Below, piece by piece: positions 41,194 through 50,012 of a DNA stretch of 64,000 bases (positions within the stretch are counted from its first letter, which is position 1; the number at the start of each line of letters is the position of its first letter). The position numbers and the translations under genes are program-made. Where the stretch lies: assembly GCA_937872095.1 (NCBI GenBank), contig CALMNW010000063.1, positions 1 to 64,000 of the forward strand, written 5' to 3'. Under the pieces are notes generated by a model. The model ran no database searches and was not told the origin of the DNA. It saw only the letters and a list, made by a program, of their open reading frames with translations. Source of the DNA: an uncultured Verrucomicrobiota bacterium. Its GTDB lineage: Bacteria > Verrucomicrobiota > Kiritimatiellia > CAIQIC01 > Lenti-01.

Positions 41194-43515
41194 CTACTTC
41201 TTGGCCGCCAAGGCCGCCAAGATCTTCTCGGGAGTCACCGGGATTTCGTAGAATTCGATGCCGATGGCGTCTTGGATGGCGTTGACGACCGCCGGGGCGA
41301 CGCCGACCACCGGGTGCTCTCCAATCCCGCGGGCGCCGAAGGGGCCGACTTCGCCGGGATTTTCGACGCAATCGATGGTTTGCTTTGCGGGGGCGTCTTT
41401 GATGTTGGGGAAGCGGTACTTCCCGAACGAGGGGTTCAGGATCTTGCCGTTTTCGTCGTAGCGGATTTCTTCGTGCAGGGAGGCGCCGAGGCCGATCATG
41501 ACGCCGCCGGCGATTTGTCCGCGGATCTGCTTGGGATTGATGACGGTGCCGACGTCGAAGGAGGAGGCGAAGTGATCGACGATGACTTTGCCGGTCTTCT
41601 TTTCGATGCGGATGGCGCAGGCCTGGGAGCCGAAGGTGTACTCGACGCCGAGGCCGCCGCGTCCGTCGGCGTCGGGGTTGGAGTAGCGCGGCAGGCGGGC
41701 GTCGGAGGTGGTATGGACGACGTCGCCGATGGTGATGCCGGTTTCGGTGATGTAGCCGTGGATGAGGCGCTGGATGGGGAGGCCGAGGTCGGGGTCGTGC
41801 TTGAGGAAGACGCGCTGGCCGTCGTAGTCGAGGTGGTCGACGTCGACGAGGAGGGCCTTGGCGGCGGTTTCCTTGAGCATCTGGATGGCTTTGTTGCAGG
41901 CGCGGACGATGGCGCGTCCGCCCTGGGTGGTGAACATGGAGCCGATGGTCTGCCATTCCCAGGGGCAGTACTGGGTGTCGATTTCGCGGTAGACGCTGAT
42001 CTTGGCGGGGTCGATCTGGAGGGCTTCGCCGGCGATCTGCTGGACGGCCATGCGCAGGCCCTGGCCGACTTCGGCGCCGCCCATGTTGATGACGACGGAG
42101 CCGTCGGGGTTCATCTTGAGGTAGCAGGACTTGGAGGAGAAGGGGGCGCCCTTGGGGGATTTCATGAGGGCGGCGAACCCGCGGCCGTAGTAGTAATTCT
42201 CGTCTTCCTTGGGCTTGGCGCCGGCGAAGACGGCGGCCTGGACCTTGTCCTTGCAGTCGCGGACGGAGCCGTTGGTTTCGTACATGCGCTCGCCGGCGGC
42301 GTTCTGGGTGCCGGGGCCGAGGTAGTTCTTCTCGCGCAGGTCGAAGGGGGACATGCCGAGCTTGCGGGCGAGGATGTCCATGAGGCGCTCGACGGCGAAG
42401 TGGCCTTCCTGGTGGCCGTAGCCGCGGAAGGCTCCGACGGGCGGCGTGTTGGTGTAGACGCACTTGGATTCGAGCAGGGCGTGGGGGAAGACGTAGGGGC
42501 CGGTGCAGTTGTGCGTGGCGGCGTTGCAGACGTGGATGCCGGTGTCGGAAAACGCACCGGTGGAATGCAGGATGTCGGCCTGGATCGCGACGAGGGTGCC
42601 GTCTTTCTTGGCGCCGATCTTCATCTGGTGGCGGAAGCCGTGGCCGATGAGGGTGCTGGTGAAGTCTTCGCGGCGGGAGGCGACCCACTTGACGGGGCGG
42701 CCGGGGACGTGGCTGGCGATCCAGGCGACGGTCTGCTCGACGGTGATGTCGGACTTGTAGCCGAAGCAGCCGCCGATTTCGGGGATGCGCACGCGGACCA
42801 TGGCGGAGGGCTTGTGGTAGGCGTGGGCGAGGTCGTCGCGGATGATGAAGGGGCAGATGGAGGAGGACCAGGCGTCGATGGTGCCGTCTTCGTTGAAGCG
42901 GACGATGGCACCGTGGGGCTCGATGGCCGCGCAGGAGCCGTGCGGATAGACGAATTCGCCTTCGACGACCACGTCGGCTTCGGCGAAGCCCTTGGCGACG
43001 TCGCCTTTCTTGAGGCGGTAGGTATTGGCGATGTTGGTGCCGGGGACGGCGCCGAGGCCGGGCAGGTGCCAGTAGTTTTCGGCGTGGTCGTGGATCAGGA
43101 CGGCGTCTTTGGCGAGGGCGGCGCGGGCGTCGGTATAGACGGGCAGGGGCTTGTATTCGACCTTGATGCCCTTGAGGGCTTCGGTCGCGTGGCGCTTGGT
43201 GTCGGCGATGACGGCGGCGACGTGGTCGCCGATGTGGCGGACCTTTTTGACGGCCATGGGGGAGATGTCGCTGATGTTGTCGCCGTAGAGGGTCTTGCAG
43301 TCCTTGCCGGTGACGACCTTGACGACGCCGGGCATTTTTTCGGCGGCGGAGGTATCGATGGAGAGGATTTCGGCGTGGGCGTAGTCGGGGTGGAGGATGG
43401 CGGCGTGGAGGAGGCCGGGAAGGCGGACGTCGTCGAGGTATTGGGCTTTGCCGATGGCCTTGGAGAGAGCGTCGGGGCGGGTGAGGGATTGGCCGATGTA
43501 TTTGAATTTCGCCAT
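41194..43515 (-). CDS. Molybdenum-binding subunit of a xanthine dehydrogenase/aldehyde oxidase family enzyme
   Basis: A 773-residue cytosolic subunit of a molybdenum hydroxylase, which inserts oxygen from water into purines, aldehydes or aromatic heterocycles. It opens with the domain-a/b segment GKAQYLDDVRLPGLLHAAI, has GGCFGYKS and QEGHFAVERLMD regions that shape the cofactor site, GGAEVGQGLR, and near the C terminus GARGIGEHPVVG with the catalytic glutamate E733. The 2Fe-2S and FAD subunits expected next to it are not in this window. Upstream of its ATG at 43515 lies a 503-nt gene-free gap. Substrate unknown. Confidence 0.9.
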   Translation of the reverse strand: MAKFKYIGQSLTRPDALSKAIGKAQYLDDVRLPGLLHAAILHPDYAHAEILSIDTSAAEKMPGVVKVVTGKDCKTLYGDNISDISPMAVKKVRHIGDHVAAVIADTKRHATEALKGIKVEYKPLPVYTDARAALAKDAVLIHDHAENYWHLPGLGAVPGTNIANTYRLKKGDVAKGFAEADVVVEGEFVYPHGSCAAIEPHGAIVRFNEDGTIDAWSSSICPFIIRDDLAHAYHKPSAMVRVRIPEIGGCFGYKSDITVEQTVAWIASHVPGRPVKWVASRREDFTSTLIGHGFRHQMKIGAKKDGTLVAIQADILHSTGAFSDTGIHVCNAATHNCTGPYVFPHALLESKCVYTNTPPVGAFRGYGHQEGHFAVERLMDILARKLGMSPFDLREKNYLGPGTQNAAGERMYETNGSVRDCKDKVQAAVFAGAKPKEDENYYYGRGFAALMKSPKGAPFSSKSCYLKMNPDGSVVINMGGAEVGQGLRMAVQQIAGEALQIDPAKISVYREIDTQYCPWEWQTIGSMFTTQGGRAIVRACNKAIQMLKETAAKALLVDVDHLDYDGQRVFLKHDPDLGLPIQRLIHGYITETGITIGDVVHTTSDARLPRYSNPDADGRGGLGVEYTFGSQACAIRIEKKTGKVIVDHFASSFDVGTVINPKQIRGQIAGGVMIGLGASLHEEIRYDENGKILNPSFGKYRFPNIKDAPAKQTIDCVENPGEVGPFGARGIGEHPVVGVAPAVVNAIQDAIGIEFYEIPVTPEKILAALAAKK

Positions 43516-44018
43516 GGGAGGGCTCGCTTTCAGGGTATGCAGGATGGGGGAGAGAATGTAGCACGGGCGCGCGGAGGGGGCAACCGGGAAGGCGCGGGGT
43601 TTGCGCGGGGCGGTGGAAGCGTTTTAGCAGGGCGGCGGGGAGCCGGGAAAAGTGAATCGGAACTCATGAAAACAGCCCAAGAGTTTTAAAGCCGGGAATG
43701 TTTGCCGCAGAGAGCGCAGAGATTCACGGAGGAGAGAGAAAACCGAATTAATAGACAGGAAGAACAGGATTCACAGGATTGGGAAGGGCCGCCATTTTGC
43801 GGCGCAAGATGGCGGGGCTGCGTGGTTTCTTCGCGGGCACGCACACGGAGCGCGCGTTTCGCGAAGAAATCACGCAGCCCGACGCGTCCTTCGGGCGCGT
43901 CTCGGCCCTGTCCTGCCTGAAAACTCGGTTTGTCTCTGCGGGCTCTGCGGCGGACAAGGCTGTTTGTTTGCGTTGATTCGCGGTTGAATCTCGTCGCTTC
44001 GCGGGGCACAATGGGGCC
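43516..44018. other. Gene-free region with a 21-bp inverted repeat
   Basis: No gene is supported in these 503 nt. A 21-bp inverted repeat with one mismatch (43814-43834 and 43859-43879, starting GGGCTGCGTGG) surrounds a 24-nt loop, next to a smaller CCGCCAT/ATGGCGG hairpin at about 43790-43814. Strings like GCAGAGAGCGCAGAG and CAGGATTCACAGGATTGG are short common intergenic motifs. The large inverted repeat could be a two-way terminator or a small element. Confidence 0.55.
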
Positions 44019-44231
44019 ATGAAACCGTGGAGAATATCGCGCAAGGACGTGCTGGGGCTGAAGTTCGCGTGTCCGGATTGCGGGCAGCACGTGGATGCAG
44101 GGCGGGAGCTGTTCGGCGAGTTGGTGGAGTGTCCCACCTGCGGCAAGCTGATGCAGGTGCCGGACCTCAAGAACGCCCCGGGCGACATGCCGCCGAAACG
44201 GATTCCGGCCGCGCGGCGGAAAACGCCATGA
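44019..44231 (+). CDS. Small zinc-ribbon protein
   Basis: A 70-residue protein with one zinc ribbon (CPDCGQ and CPTCGK, 13-45), a basic tail and no membrane segment. Its stop overlaps the start of the YdcF-like gene by 4 nt, so the two are translated together. It may be a small regulator or scaffold for that membrane protein. Similar ribbons occur in the proteins at 2793 and 14987. Confidence 0.7.
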   Translation: MKPWRISRKDVLGLKFACPDCGQHVDAGRELFGELVECPTCGKLMQVPDLKNAPGDMPPKRIPAARRKTP

Positions 44232-44851
44232 AATTGTATCGGCGCGGGGAGGGGCGGTGGGTTCTGCTGATGTTTTTCATCGGGTTGGCCCTGGGGACGT
44301 TTTTTGAAATATATCCGTTCCTGGCGCGGCAGGCGCCGGTACCGGCGGAACTGCTCGTGGTCGAGGGCTGGGTGGGGGACGATCTGCTGGCGCAGGCCGC
44401 GGGCTGGGCGGAATCGAACGGGGTGAAGCGGATCGTGGCGACGGGCGGGCCGATCGAATTGGGGAGCTATCTGGCGGGGTTCAAGACCTACGCGGAGATG
44501 ACGAAGGCGCGGATGGAGGCGCTGGGGCTGGGGGAGAAATTCGAGCTGTCGGCGGTGCCGGCGGAGAAGGTGCGGCGGGGGCGGACGCGGGAGTCGGCGC
44601 GGGCGCTGCTGGCGGCGCTGGGGCTGGAGCGGGGGGCGTTCAATTTGGCGAGCGAGGGGCCGCATGCGCGGCGGAGCTGGCGGGCGTTTCGGGATGCGTT
44701 CGGCGACGGCGTGGAGGTGGGCAGCGTGGCGCTGACGCCGACGAGCTACGATGGGCAGGATTGGTGGACGTGTTCGGAGGGGGTGCGGGCGGTGGTCGCG
44801 GAGGCGATCGCGTATGCCTACGACTTGTTGCCGGGCGGCGGCGGGGAGTGA
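44228..44851 (+). CDS. YdcF/SanA/ElyC-like (DUF218) membrane-anchored protein
   Basis: A 207-residue protein with one N-terminal membrane segment (about 11-32) and a DUF218-type domain facing the periplasm: LLVVEGWVGDDLLAQAA, VKRIVATGGPIE (strand and loop), RGRTRESARALLAALGL and a C-terminal helix. The family acts in envelope polysaccharide or vancomycin-sensitivity processes in E. coli (SanA, ElyC), with exact reactions unclear. ATGA overlap with the zinc ribbon gene upstream. Confidence 0.7.
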   Translation: MKLYRRGEGRWVLLMFFIGLALGTFFEIYPFLARQAPVPAELLVVEGWVGDDLLAQAAGWAESNGVKRIVATGGPIELGSYLAGFKTYAEMTKARMEALGLGEKFELSAVPAEKVRRGRTRESARALLAALGLERGAFNLASEGPHARRSWRAFRDAFGDGVEVGSVALTPTSYDGQDWWTCSEGVRAVVAEAIAYAYDLLPGGGGE

Positions 44852-45301
44852 GCGGGCACTAGGCGGAGGCGGGGAGCGGGGAGACAGAAAACGGGGATTT
44901 CTTTTGGATTTGGCCGGCGCGAGAACCAACCGGCATCTTTTCCGCGCGGACGCTCCACGGCCGACCACTCGCGTACACGAGTACTGCTCGGGTCGTCCGC
45001 AAAGCGTCCTCATCGGAAAATCTACCGGTTATTCCCGCGAAACAGCCCCGTCCAAATCCCAAAGAAATCCCCTGCTGGCGCGTCCTGCGGACAGCGGGCA
45101 CGGACGACACATATTTTGCACGGCGTTGAATGACCCTCGTTTTTCCAAATCCTTTTCCGCGGTGTCCCAACCTGCGGTTTGCGAGCAAGTGGATTCCCAT
45201 GAATCGGCCCTCCAACCGCTGAACCGTTGAACCATTCGCCTGCGTTCGCCATTGATTTGGGGGCGGGGGAGGCGCAAGATCCGGCATCGAGGAGGCGGGC
45301 C
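44852..45301. repeat. Modular intergenic repeat, copy A
   Basis: This 450-nt gap has no gene. It contains block 1 (44938-45022, 85 nt, about 80% identical to 48026-48110), block 3 (45051-45090), block 2 (45134-45207) and block 4 (45213-45233, CAACCGCTGAACC type), in that order. Block 1 folds as a hairpin: outer stem GGCCGACC (44959-44966) with GGTCGTCC (44991-44998, one mismatch), inner stem GTAC/GTAC with loop ACGA. Confidence 0.7.
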
Positions 45302-45682
45302 ATGAGGCGAACGAGTCGGCACGGGTTCACGTTGGTCGAAGTATTGACGACGGTGGCGATCATCGCGCTGCTGGCGGCGCTGATCCTGGGGCTGACGGGC
45401 CACGCGCAGAAGCAGGCGGCGCGCAAGAAGGCGGAGTCGGAGATCGCGCAACTGGAGAGTTTCCTCGGGACGTATCGGGCCCAGTACGGGCAGGTGCCGC
45501 AGACGAAGGGGGCGTTTTCGGCCGCGCTCGCGGAGGCGAATCACCCGCTGGCGGACTTGGCGGATCCGTGGGGGAATCCCTACGAGTACCAGGCGAGCTC
45601 GCCGGCGACCTATTATCTGTGGTCGACGGGCGGGGCCGCGGTCCTGGATCCCACGCTCGCCATCGGCCATCCGCCGCCTTGA
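45302..45682 (+). CDS. Type II secretion/type IV pilin-like pseudopilin (GspG-like)
   Basis: A 126-residue protein with a prepilin leader (short basic segment RRTSRHG) cleaved before F, then FTLVEVLTTVAIIALLAALI as the N-terminal helix, with the E5 glutamate needed for assembly. The C-terminal domain has LADPWGNPYEYQ, the calcium-loop segment of GspG major pseudopilins. It would be processed by a prepilin peptidase and assembled at the inner membrane. No other gsp/pil gene is nearby, so it may be a stand-alone pseudopilin, common in PVC genomes. GGAGG 6 nt before ATG 45302 fixes the start. Confidence 0.85.
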   Translation: MRRTSRHGFTLVEVLTTVAIIALLAALILGLTGHAQKQAARKKAESEIAQLESFLGTYRAQYGQVPQTKGAFSAALAEANHPLADLADPWGNPYEYQASSPATYYLWSTGGAAVLDPTLAIGHPPP

Positions 45683-45867
45683 CGGATTTCGCGCGGCCGG
45701 CGGTCGGCATCGTTCCGGATGGGTTCCAGCGCCGGAAATGGTTTTCCAGCTGCCGAACCGTGAACGGCTGAACCGTTGAACCTCGAACCCCTTCTCCGTG
45801 AACCGTTTTTTCCTGTGCAAGGGGCGCGGGGGTGGGGTATAAAAAGGCCGAAGTCAGGAGAAACCAC

Positions 45868-46410
45868 ATGAAGGCCATCCATTTTCTGCTGGGACTGGTG
45901 TTGTATCTCGCGATCGCGGCCTTCGGGCTGGCGCTGATCGTCTCGACGCGCTATCCGGAGTTCATCCAGATCGCGCAGGGGGCGGTGCACGGGCTGCCGG
46001 GATGGGCGCGGATCGTCGCGGGCGTGCTCGTGGTGCTGTATCCGTTCGCCTATCTGCTGTCGGGCCTGGCGGGGCGCCGGCAAAAATCGTTCATCACGTT
46101 CCAGAACGAGAACGGAACGGTGAGCGTGAGCACGGACGCGGTGCAGGACTATCTCAACGGCCTGAAGAACGAATTCGCGGCGGTGGTCGCGCTGAAGTCG
46201 CACCTGCGCGTCGTGCGCGGCGCGCTGGACGTCGGCCTGGTGCTGGGGGTGCGGGACGGCACGCAGATTCCCGAGCTGTGCAAGCTGATGCAGGCGCGCG
46301 TGCGCGAACTGCTGGAAGAGCATCTGGGCACCTGCGATCTCGCGGGCGTGGCGATCGACGTGACCGAAATCCGCGCGCGGAAGAAATCCGCGCTGGAACA
46401 ACCGGCGTAA
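45868..46410 (+). CDS. AmaP-like alkaline shock membrane anchor protein
   Basis: A 180-residue protein with two N-terminal transmembrane segments (about 4-26 and 49-69) and a C-terminal domain of about 110 residues resembling Asp23/AmaP (FITFQNENGTVSVSTDAVQDYL, then VDVTEIRARKKSALEQ). In Firmicutes AmaP anchors Asp23 near the membrane under cell-wall stress; here no Asp23 gene is adjacent. CAGGAG lies 7 nt before ATG 45868. It is 12 nt upstream of gmhA, so cotranscription is likely. Confidence 0.75.
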   Translation: MKAIHFLLGLVLYLAIAAFGLALIVSTRYPEFIQIAQGAVHGLPGWARIVAGVLVVLYPFAYLLSGLAGRRQKSFITFQNENGTVSVSTDAVQDYLNGLKNEFAAVVALKSHLRVVRGALDVGLVLGVRDGTQIPELCKLMQARVRELLEEHLGTCDLAGVAIDVTEIRARKKSALEQPA

Positions 46411-46422
46411 GGCGGAGGGGCC

Positions 46423-46989
46423 ATGGATTGGGACGCATTCGCCGAAGGGCATCTGGACGCCGCGCACGAGGTGTTGACGACGCTGCGCCCCGCGATCGAA
46501 GCGGTGGCGGCGGGCATGGCGGAGCGTCTCCGCGCGGGCGGCAAGGTGATGGCGTGCGGCAACGGGGGCAGCGCGGCCGACGCGCAGCATTTCGCGGCGG
46601 AACTCGTGAACCGCTTCCAGCGGGAACGGCGGCCGTACGCGGGGCTCGCGCTGACGACGGACAGCTCGGTGCTGACGTCGATCGGCAACGACTACGATTT
46701 CAGCCAGGCCTACGCCAAGCAGGTGCAGGCGCTGGGCCGCAAGGAAGACGTGCTGCTGGCGATCTCGACGAGCGGCAACGCGGCGAACGTGTGCCGCGCG
46801 GCGGAAGCCGCCAAGGCGGCGGGCATCTGGACGGTGGCGCTGTGCGGCGGCAAGGGCGGGAAGCTCGCGGCGCTGGCGGACGAGAAGCTGTGCGTGGCCA
46901 GCACGGGCGTGACGGCGCGCATCCAGGAAGGGCATGCGATGATCATCCATGCCCTATGCCAGCTGATCGAAGAACAATTGGCCGAATAG
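46423..46989 (+). CDS. gmhA: Phosphoheptose isomerase
   Basis: A 188-residue cytosolic SIS-fold enzyme that converts sedoheptulose 7-phosphate to D-glycero-D-manno-heptose 7-phosphate for LPS or S-layer heptose. Signatures are GNGGSAADAQHFAAELVNRF (46-65), STSGNAAN and QEGHAMIIH with the metal-binding histidine and glutamate. Good GGAGGGG precedes ATG 46423 by 2-3 nt. It sits between an AmaP-like gene and a PfkB sugar kinase, which could supply the next step (heptose 7-phosphate kinase). Confidence 0.92.
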   Translation: MDWDAFAEGHLDAAHEVLTTLRPAIEAVAAGMAERLRAGGKVMACGNGGSAADAQHFAAELVNRFQRERRPYAGLALTTDSSVLTSIGNDYDFSQAYAKQVQALGRKEDVLLAISTSGNAANVCRAAEAAKAAGIWTVALCGGKGGKLAALADEKLCVASTGVTARIQEGHAMIIHALCQLIEEQLAE

Positions 46990-47038
46990 GCCGCGGGGGC
47001 GGCTTGGGCGGAACGGCGACAAGGAGACGAGGAGAATC

Positions 47039-47953
47039 ATGAGCAAATTGGAAACCCCGGACGTGGTGGTGGTGGGATCGGTGGCCTTCGACAGCGTGCA
47101 GACGCCGAAGGCCATGCACGAAAAACTGCTGGGCGGCTCGGCGAGCTATACGAGCGTCGCGGCCGCGCTGTTCGCCAAGACGGGCGTGGTGGGCGTGGTG
47201 GGCGAGGATTTTCCGCAGAAGTACTTCGACATTTTCGCGCAGGCGGGCGTGGATACGCAGGGGCTCCAGCAGGAGAAGGGCAAGACCTTCCACTGGAGCG
47301 GCGTCTACGAGGACAACATGAACAACCGGCGCACGAACTGCACGGACCTGAACGTGTTCGCCGACTTCAATCCCGTGATTCCCGAGGCCTACCGGACGAG
47401 CCCGTACCTGTGCCTGGAAAACATCGCGCCCGCGCTGCAGGCGCGCGTGCTGGACCAGATGGAGAAGCCGAAGTTCACCGTGCTGGACACGATGGACCTG
47501 TGGATCAACACGACGCGCGAGGAGCTGATGAACGTGATCCGGCGCGTGGACCTGCTGACGGTCAACGAACACGAGGCGCGGCACCTGACGGGCAAGGGCT
47601 CGCTGCTGAAGGCGGCGAAGAAGATCCTGGACATGGGGCCGACCTACGCGCTGATCAAGAAGGGCGAACACGGGGCGTTCCTGATGTCGAAGGACGACAT
47701 GCTGATCGTGCCGGCGTGGCCGCTGGTGGAGGTGGTGGATCCGACGGGGGCGGGCGACACGTTCGCGGGCGGGTTGCTGGGGACGATCGCGGCGCTGGGC
47801 GGGGTGACGCGGGAGAATCTGCACAAGGCGCTGGTGAACGCGACGGTGACGGCGGCGTATACGTGCGAGGCGTTCAGCGTGGATCGGCTGCGGCAGATTA
47901 CGCGGGCGGAGCTGGAGGAGCGCGCGAAGGCGTTCCGCCGCATGCTGCCGTAG
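47039..47953 (+). CDS. PfkB-family sugar kinase
   Basis: A 304-residue cytosolic kinase of the ribokinase/PfkB family. The N-terminal GGSASYTSVAAALF and the C-terminal ATP-site DPTGAGDTFAGG (D234-G243, catalytic base D240) are intact. Located 49 nt after gmhA on the same strand, it might phosphorylate heptose phosphate in the HldE-like pathway or act on another sugar or nucleoside. The family alone does not fix the substrate. GGAGACGAGGAG upstream of ATG 47039. Confidence 0.85.
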   Translation: MSKLETPDVVVVGSVAFDSVQTPKAMHEKLLGGSASYTSVAAALFAKTGVVGVVGEDFPQKYFDIFAQAGVDTQGLQQEKGKTFHWSGVYEDNMNNRRTNCTDLNVFADFNPVIPEAYRTSPYLCLENIAPALQARVLDQMEKPKFTVLDTMDLWINTTREELMNVIRRVDLLTVNEHEARHLTGKGSLLKAAKKILDMGPTYALIKKGEHGAFLMSKDDMLIVPAWPLVEVVDPTGAGDTFAGGLLGTIAALGGVTRENLHKALVNATVTAAYTCEAFSVDRLRQITRAELEERAKAFRRMLP

Positions 47954-48424
47954 CGGCGCGCGGGGGGAGGCGGGGAAAAGCGGGAAAGGCTTCGGGAAAA
48001 CGAGGCGGCAAAACGAAGGCCCGTCTTTTCCGCGCGGCCGCCTCGAGGCCGACCGCTCGCGGATACGTATCCTGCTCGGGTCGGCCGCGAGGTGCCCTCA
48101 TCGAAAAATCCAGGCGCTTATTTTGCCGGGAAAGCCCCTCGTTTTTCCGAATCCTTTCCCGCGCCTGCACAACCTGCGGTTCGCGGGCAAGTGAGTTCCT
48201 TGAATCGGGGCATCGAGTGTTGTCGCGAGAGGCTTTGTCCAAATCCGAAGAAATCCTCGGCGTGTCCAGTCCTTCGGGGGGCGATGGGTTGCGCGCTGGA
48301 AATGCAGAGGGTTGGAATAAGGTTTCGTCCCCAACCGCTGAACCGTGAACCGTTGAACCGTGAACTTGGATTTTCTTGCCGTGCGGCTTGACCCGGCGCG
48401 GGCGGAGGGCGAGAATACCCCTCG
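47954..48424. repeat. Modular intergenic repeat, copy B
   Basis: This 471-nt gap has no gene. It has block 1 (48026-48110), block 2 (48136-48208), block 3 (48238-48277) and block 4 (48332-48365) of the element found at 44938-45233, but with blocks 2 and 3 exchanged. The block 1 hairpin here has a perfect outer stem GGCCGACC/GGTCGGCC (48047-48054, 48079-48086) and an inner stem GGAT/ATCC with loop ACGT. Confidence 0.7.
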
Positions 48425-49933
48425 ATGAACGGGCTCGCATGGTTGGACTATTTCCGGGGCGCGCCGTGGCTGTCGTGGGGCGCGGCGTTCCACGTGGTGC
48501 TGTTTTTCCTGGTGATGCTGCATGCGCTGCGGCATCGGCGGCGCGCGGATTCGACGTTGCTGTGGCTGTTCGTGACTTGGTCGCTGCCGGTGGTGGGCGC
48601 GCTGCTCTACGCGGCGTTCGGCGTGGACCGGGTGCCGAAGGAACGCTGGCAGCGGGGCGTGCAGCGGCGCGTCCGCATGGACGGGGCCCGGGATGCGACG
48701 ACGGACGACGTGCTGCCGGAGGCGTATTGGCGGTCCATGGGGCGGGCGGCGGCGACGCCGGCGGACGAGTGGACGCGCGAGCTGGACCGTCCGCTGGAAG
48801 CCATGCTGGAGAACTATCCGCTGCTGGGCGGCAACCGCATCACGCCGCTGCTGACGGGCGACGAGGCGTTTCCGAAGATGCTGGACGCGATCCGCGAGGC
48901 GCGCCACCACGTGCACCTGCAATCGTTCATCATCGGCAACGACGACGTGGGGCGGGAATTCATGGAGGCGGTGGCGGCAAAAGCGCGGGCGGGGGTGCGC
49001 GTGCGGGTGCTCTACGACCGGTTCGGGTCGTCGCACGCGCTGTGGGGCGGTCTGTTCCGGAAGTACCGCCAGACGCCGAACCTGTCGATCGCGGGCTGGA
49101 CGCAGTCGAACCTGTTCCGCAAGCAGCTGCATTTCAACCTGCGCAACCACCGCAAGGCGCTGATCGTGGACGGGCGGATCGGCTTCATGGGCGGCGTGAA
49201 CCTGAACGAGTACTCGCGGAGCCGCCCCGGACAGCCGGCGATCCAGGACTACCACTTCCGCCTGCTGGGCCCGGTGGTGCAGGAGCTGCAGTATTCGTTC
49301 CTGCGCGATTGGCACGTGATGACGGAAGAAGACCCGGAACAGCTGCTGAGCGCGCACCATTTCCGGCGCCTGCACGAAGAGGGGAAAGCGCTCGCGCGCG
49401 TGGTCAACAGCGGGCCGTCGTCGGACCTGCGCGTGGCGGTGGACGTGTTTTTCAACGCGGTGAACGAGGCGCGCGAACAGGTGCTGATCATCACGCCGTA
49501 TTTCCTGCCGTCGGAGGACCTGCTGCGGGCGCTGCGGCTCGCGGCGCTGCGGGGGGTGCGGGTGCAGCTGGTGGTGCCGGCGAAGAGCAACCACTGGTAC
49601 ACGACGTGGGCCGGCCGCGCGACGTACGAGGATCTGCTGGAAGCCGGCGTGCGGATCTACGAGCGGCCGCCGCCGTTCATGCACGCGAAGGCGATGGTGG
49701 TGGACGACCGGCTGGCGGTGGTGGGCTCGGCCAACTGGGATTATCGCAGCCTGTATTCGAACTACGAGACGCTCCTGACGGCGTACGATCCGGGCTTCGC
49801 GGCGGAACTGAAGCGGATCATGAGCGAAGATCTGATCGCGAGCCGCGAGATCGAGTGGCCGGCCTTCAACCGGCGCCCGATCCACCAGCGCTATCTCGAA
49901 AACGCCTGCGGGCTCCTGTCGCCGATGCTCTAA
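48425..49933 (+). CDS. cls: Cardiolipin synthase
   Basis: A 502-residue inner-membrane enzyme that joins two phosphatidylglycerols (or PG and PE) into cardiolipin. It has two N-terminal membrane segments (about 15-36 and 45-65) and two PLD motifs: H242-x-K244-x4-D249 ([17 protein letters not shown]) and H420-x-K422-x4-D427 ([19 protein letters not shown]). The [15 protein letters not shown] segment is a usual cls mark. Length is typical. It follows the repeat element of 47954-48424; the TRAP transporter genes begin 79 nt later. Confidence 0.93.
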   Translation: MNGLAWLDYFRGAPWLSWGAAFHVVLFFLVMLHALRHRRRADSTLLWLFVTWSLPVVGALLYAAFGVDRVPKERWQRGVQRRVRMDGARDATTDDVLPEAYWRSMGRAAATPADEWTRELDRPLEAMLENYPLLGGNRITPLLTGDEAFPKMLDAIREARHHVHLQSFIIGNDDVGREFMEAVAAKARAGVRVRVLYDRFGSSHALWGGLFRKYRQTPNLSIAGWTQSNLFRKQLHFNLRNHRKALIVDGRIGFMGGVNLNEYSRSRPGQPAIQDYHFRLLGPVVQELQYSFLRDWHVMTEEDPEQLLSAHHFRRLHEEGKALARVVNSGPSSDLRVAVDVFFNAVNEAREQVLIITPYFLPSEDLLRALRLAALRGVRVQLVVPAKSNHWYTTWAGRATYEDLLEAGVRIYERPPPFMHAKAMVVDDRLAVVGSANWDYRSLYSNYETLLTAYDPGFAAELKRIMSEDLIASREIEWPAFNRRPIHQRYLENACGLLSPML

Positions 49934-50012
49934 GGGCGTCGGGGGAAAGGATTGCGCGGGGGCGGGGGAAAGGATACGATTCCATTTTCTTATGAAAATC
50001 CAAGGAGCGCAC

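Noticed and set aside
41272..43689. An 805-codon open frame opposite the molybdenum enzyme gene
   Set aside because: Its residues are a simple G/A/V/D pattern produced by reading the opposite strand of a GC-rich gene. No domain or start signal is seen.
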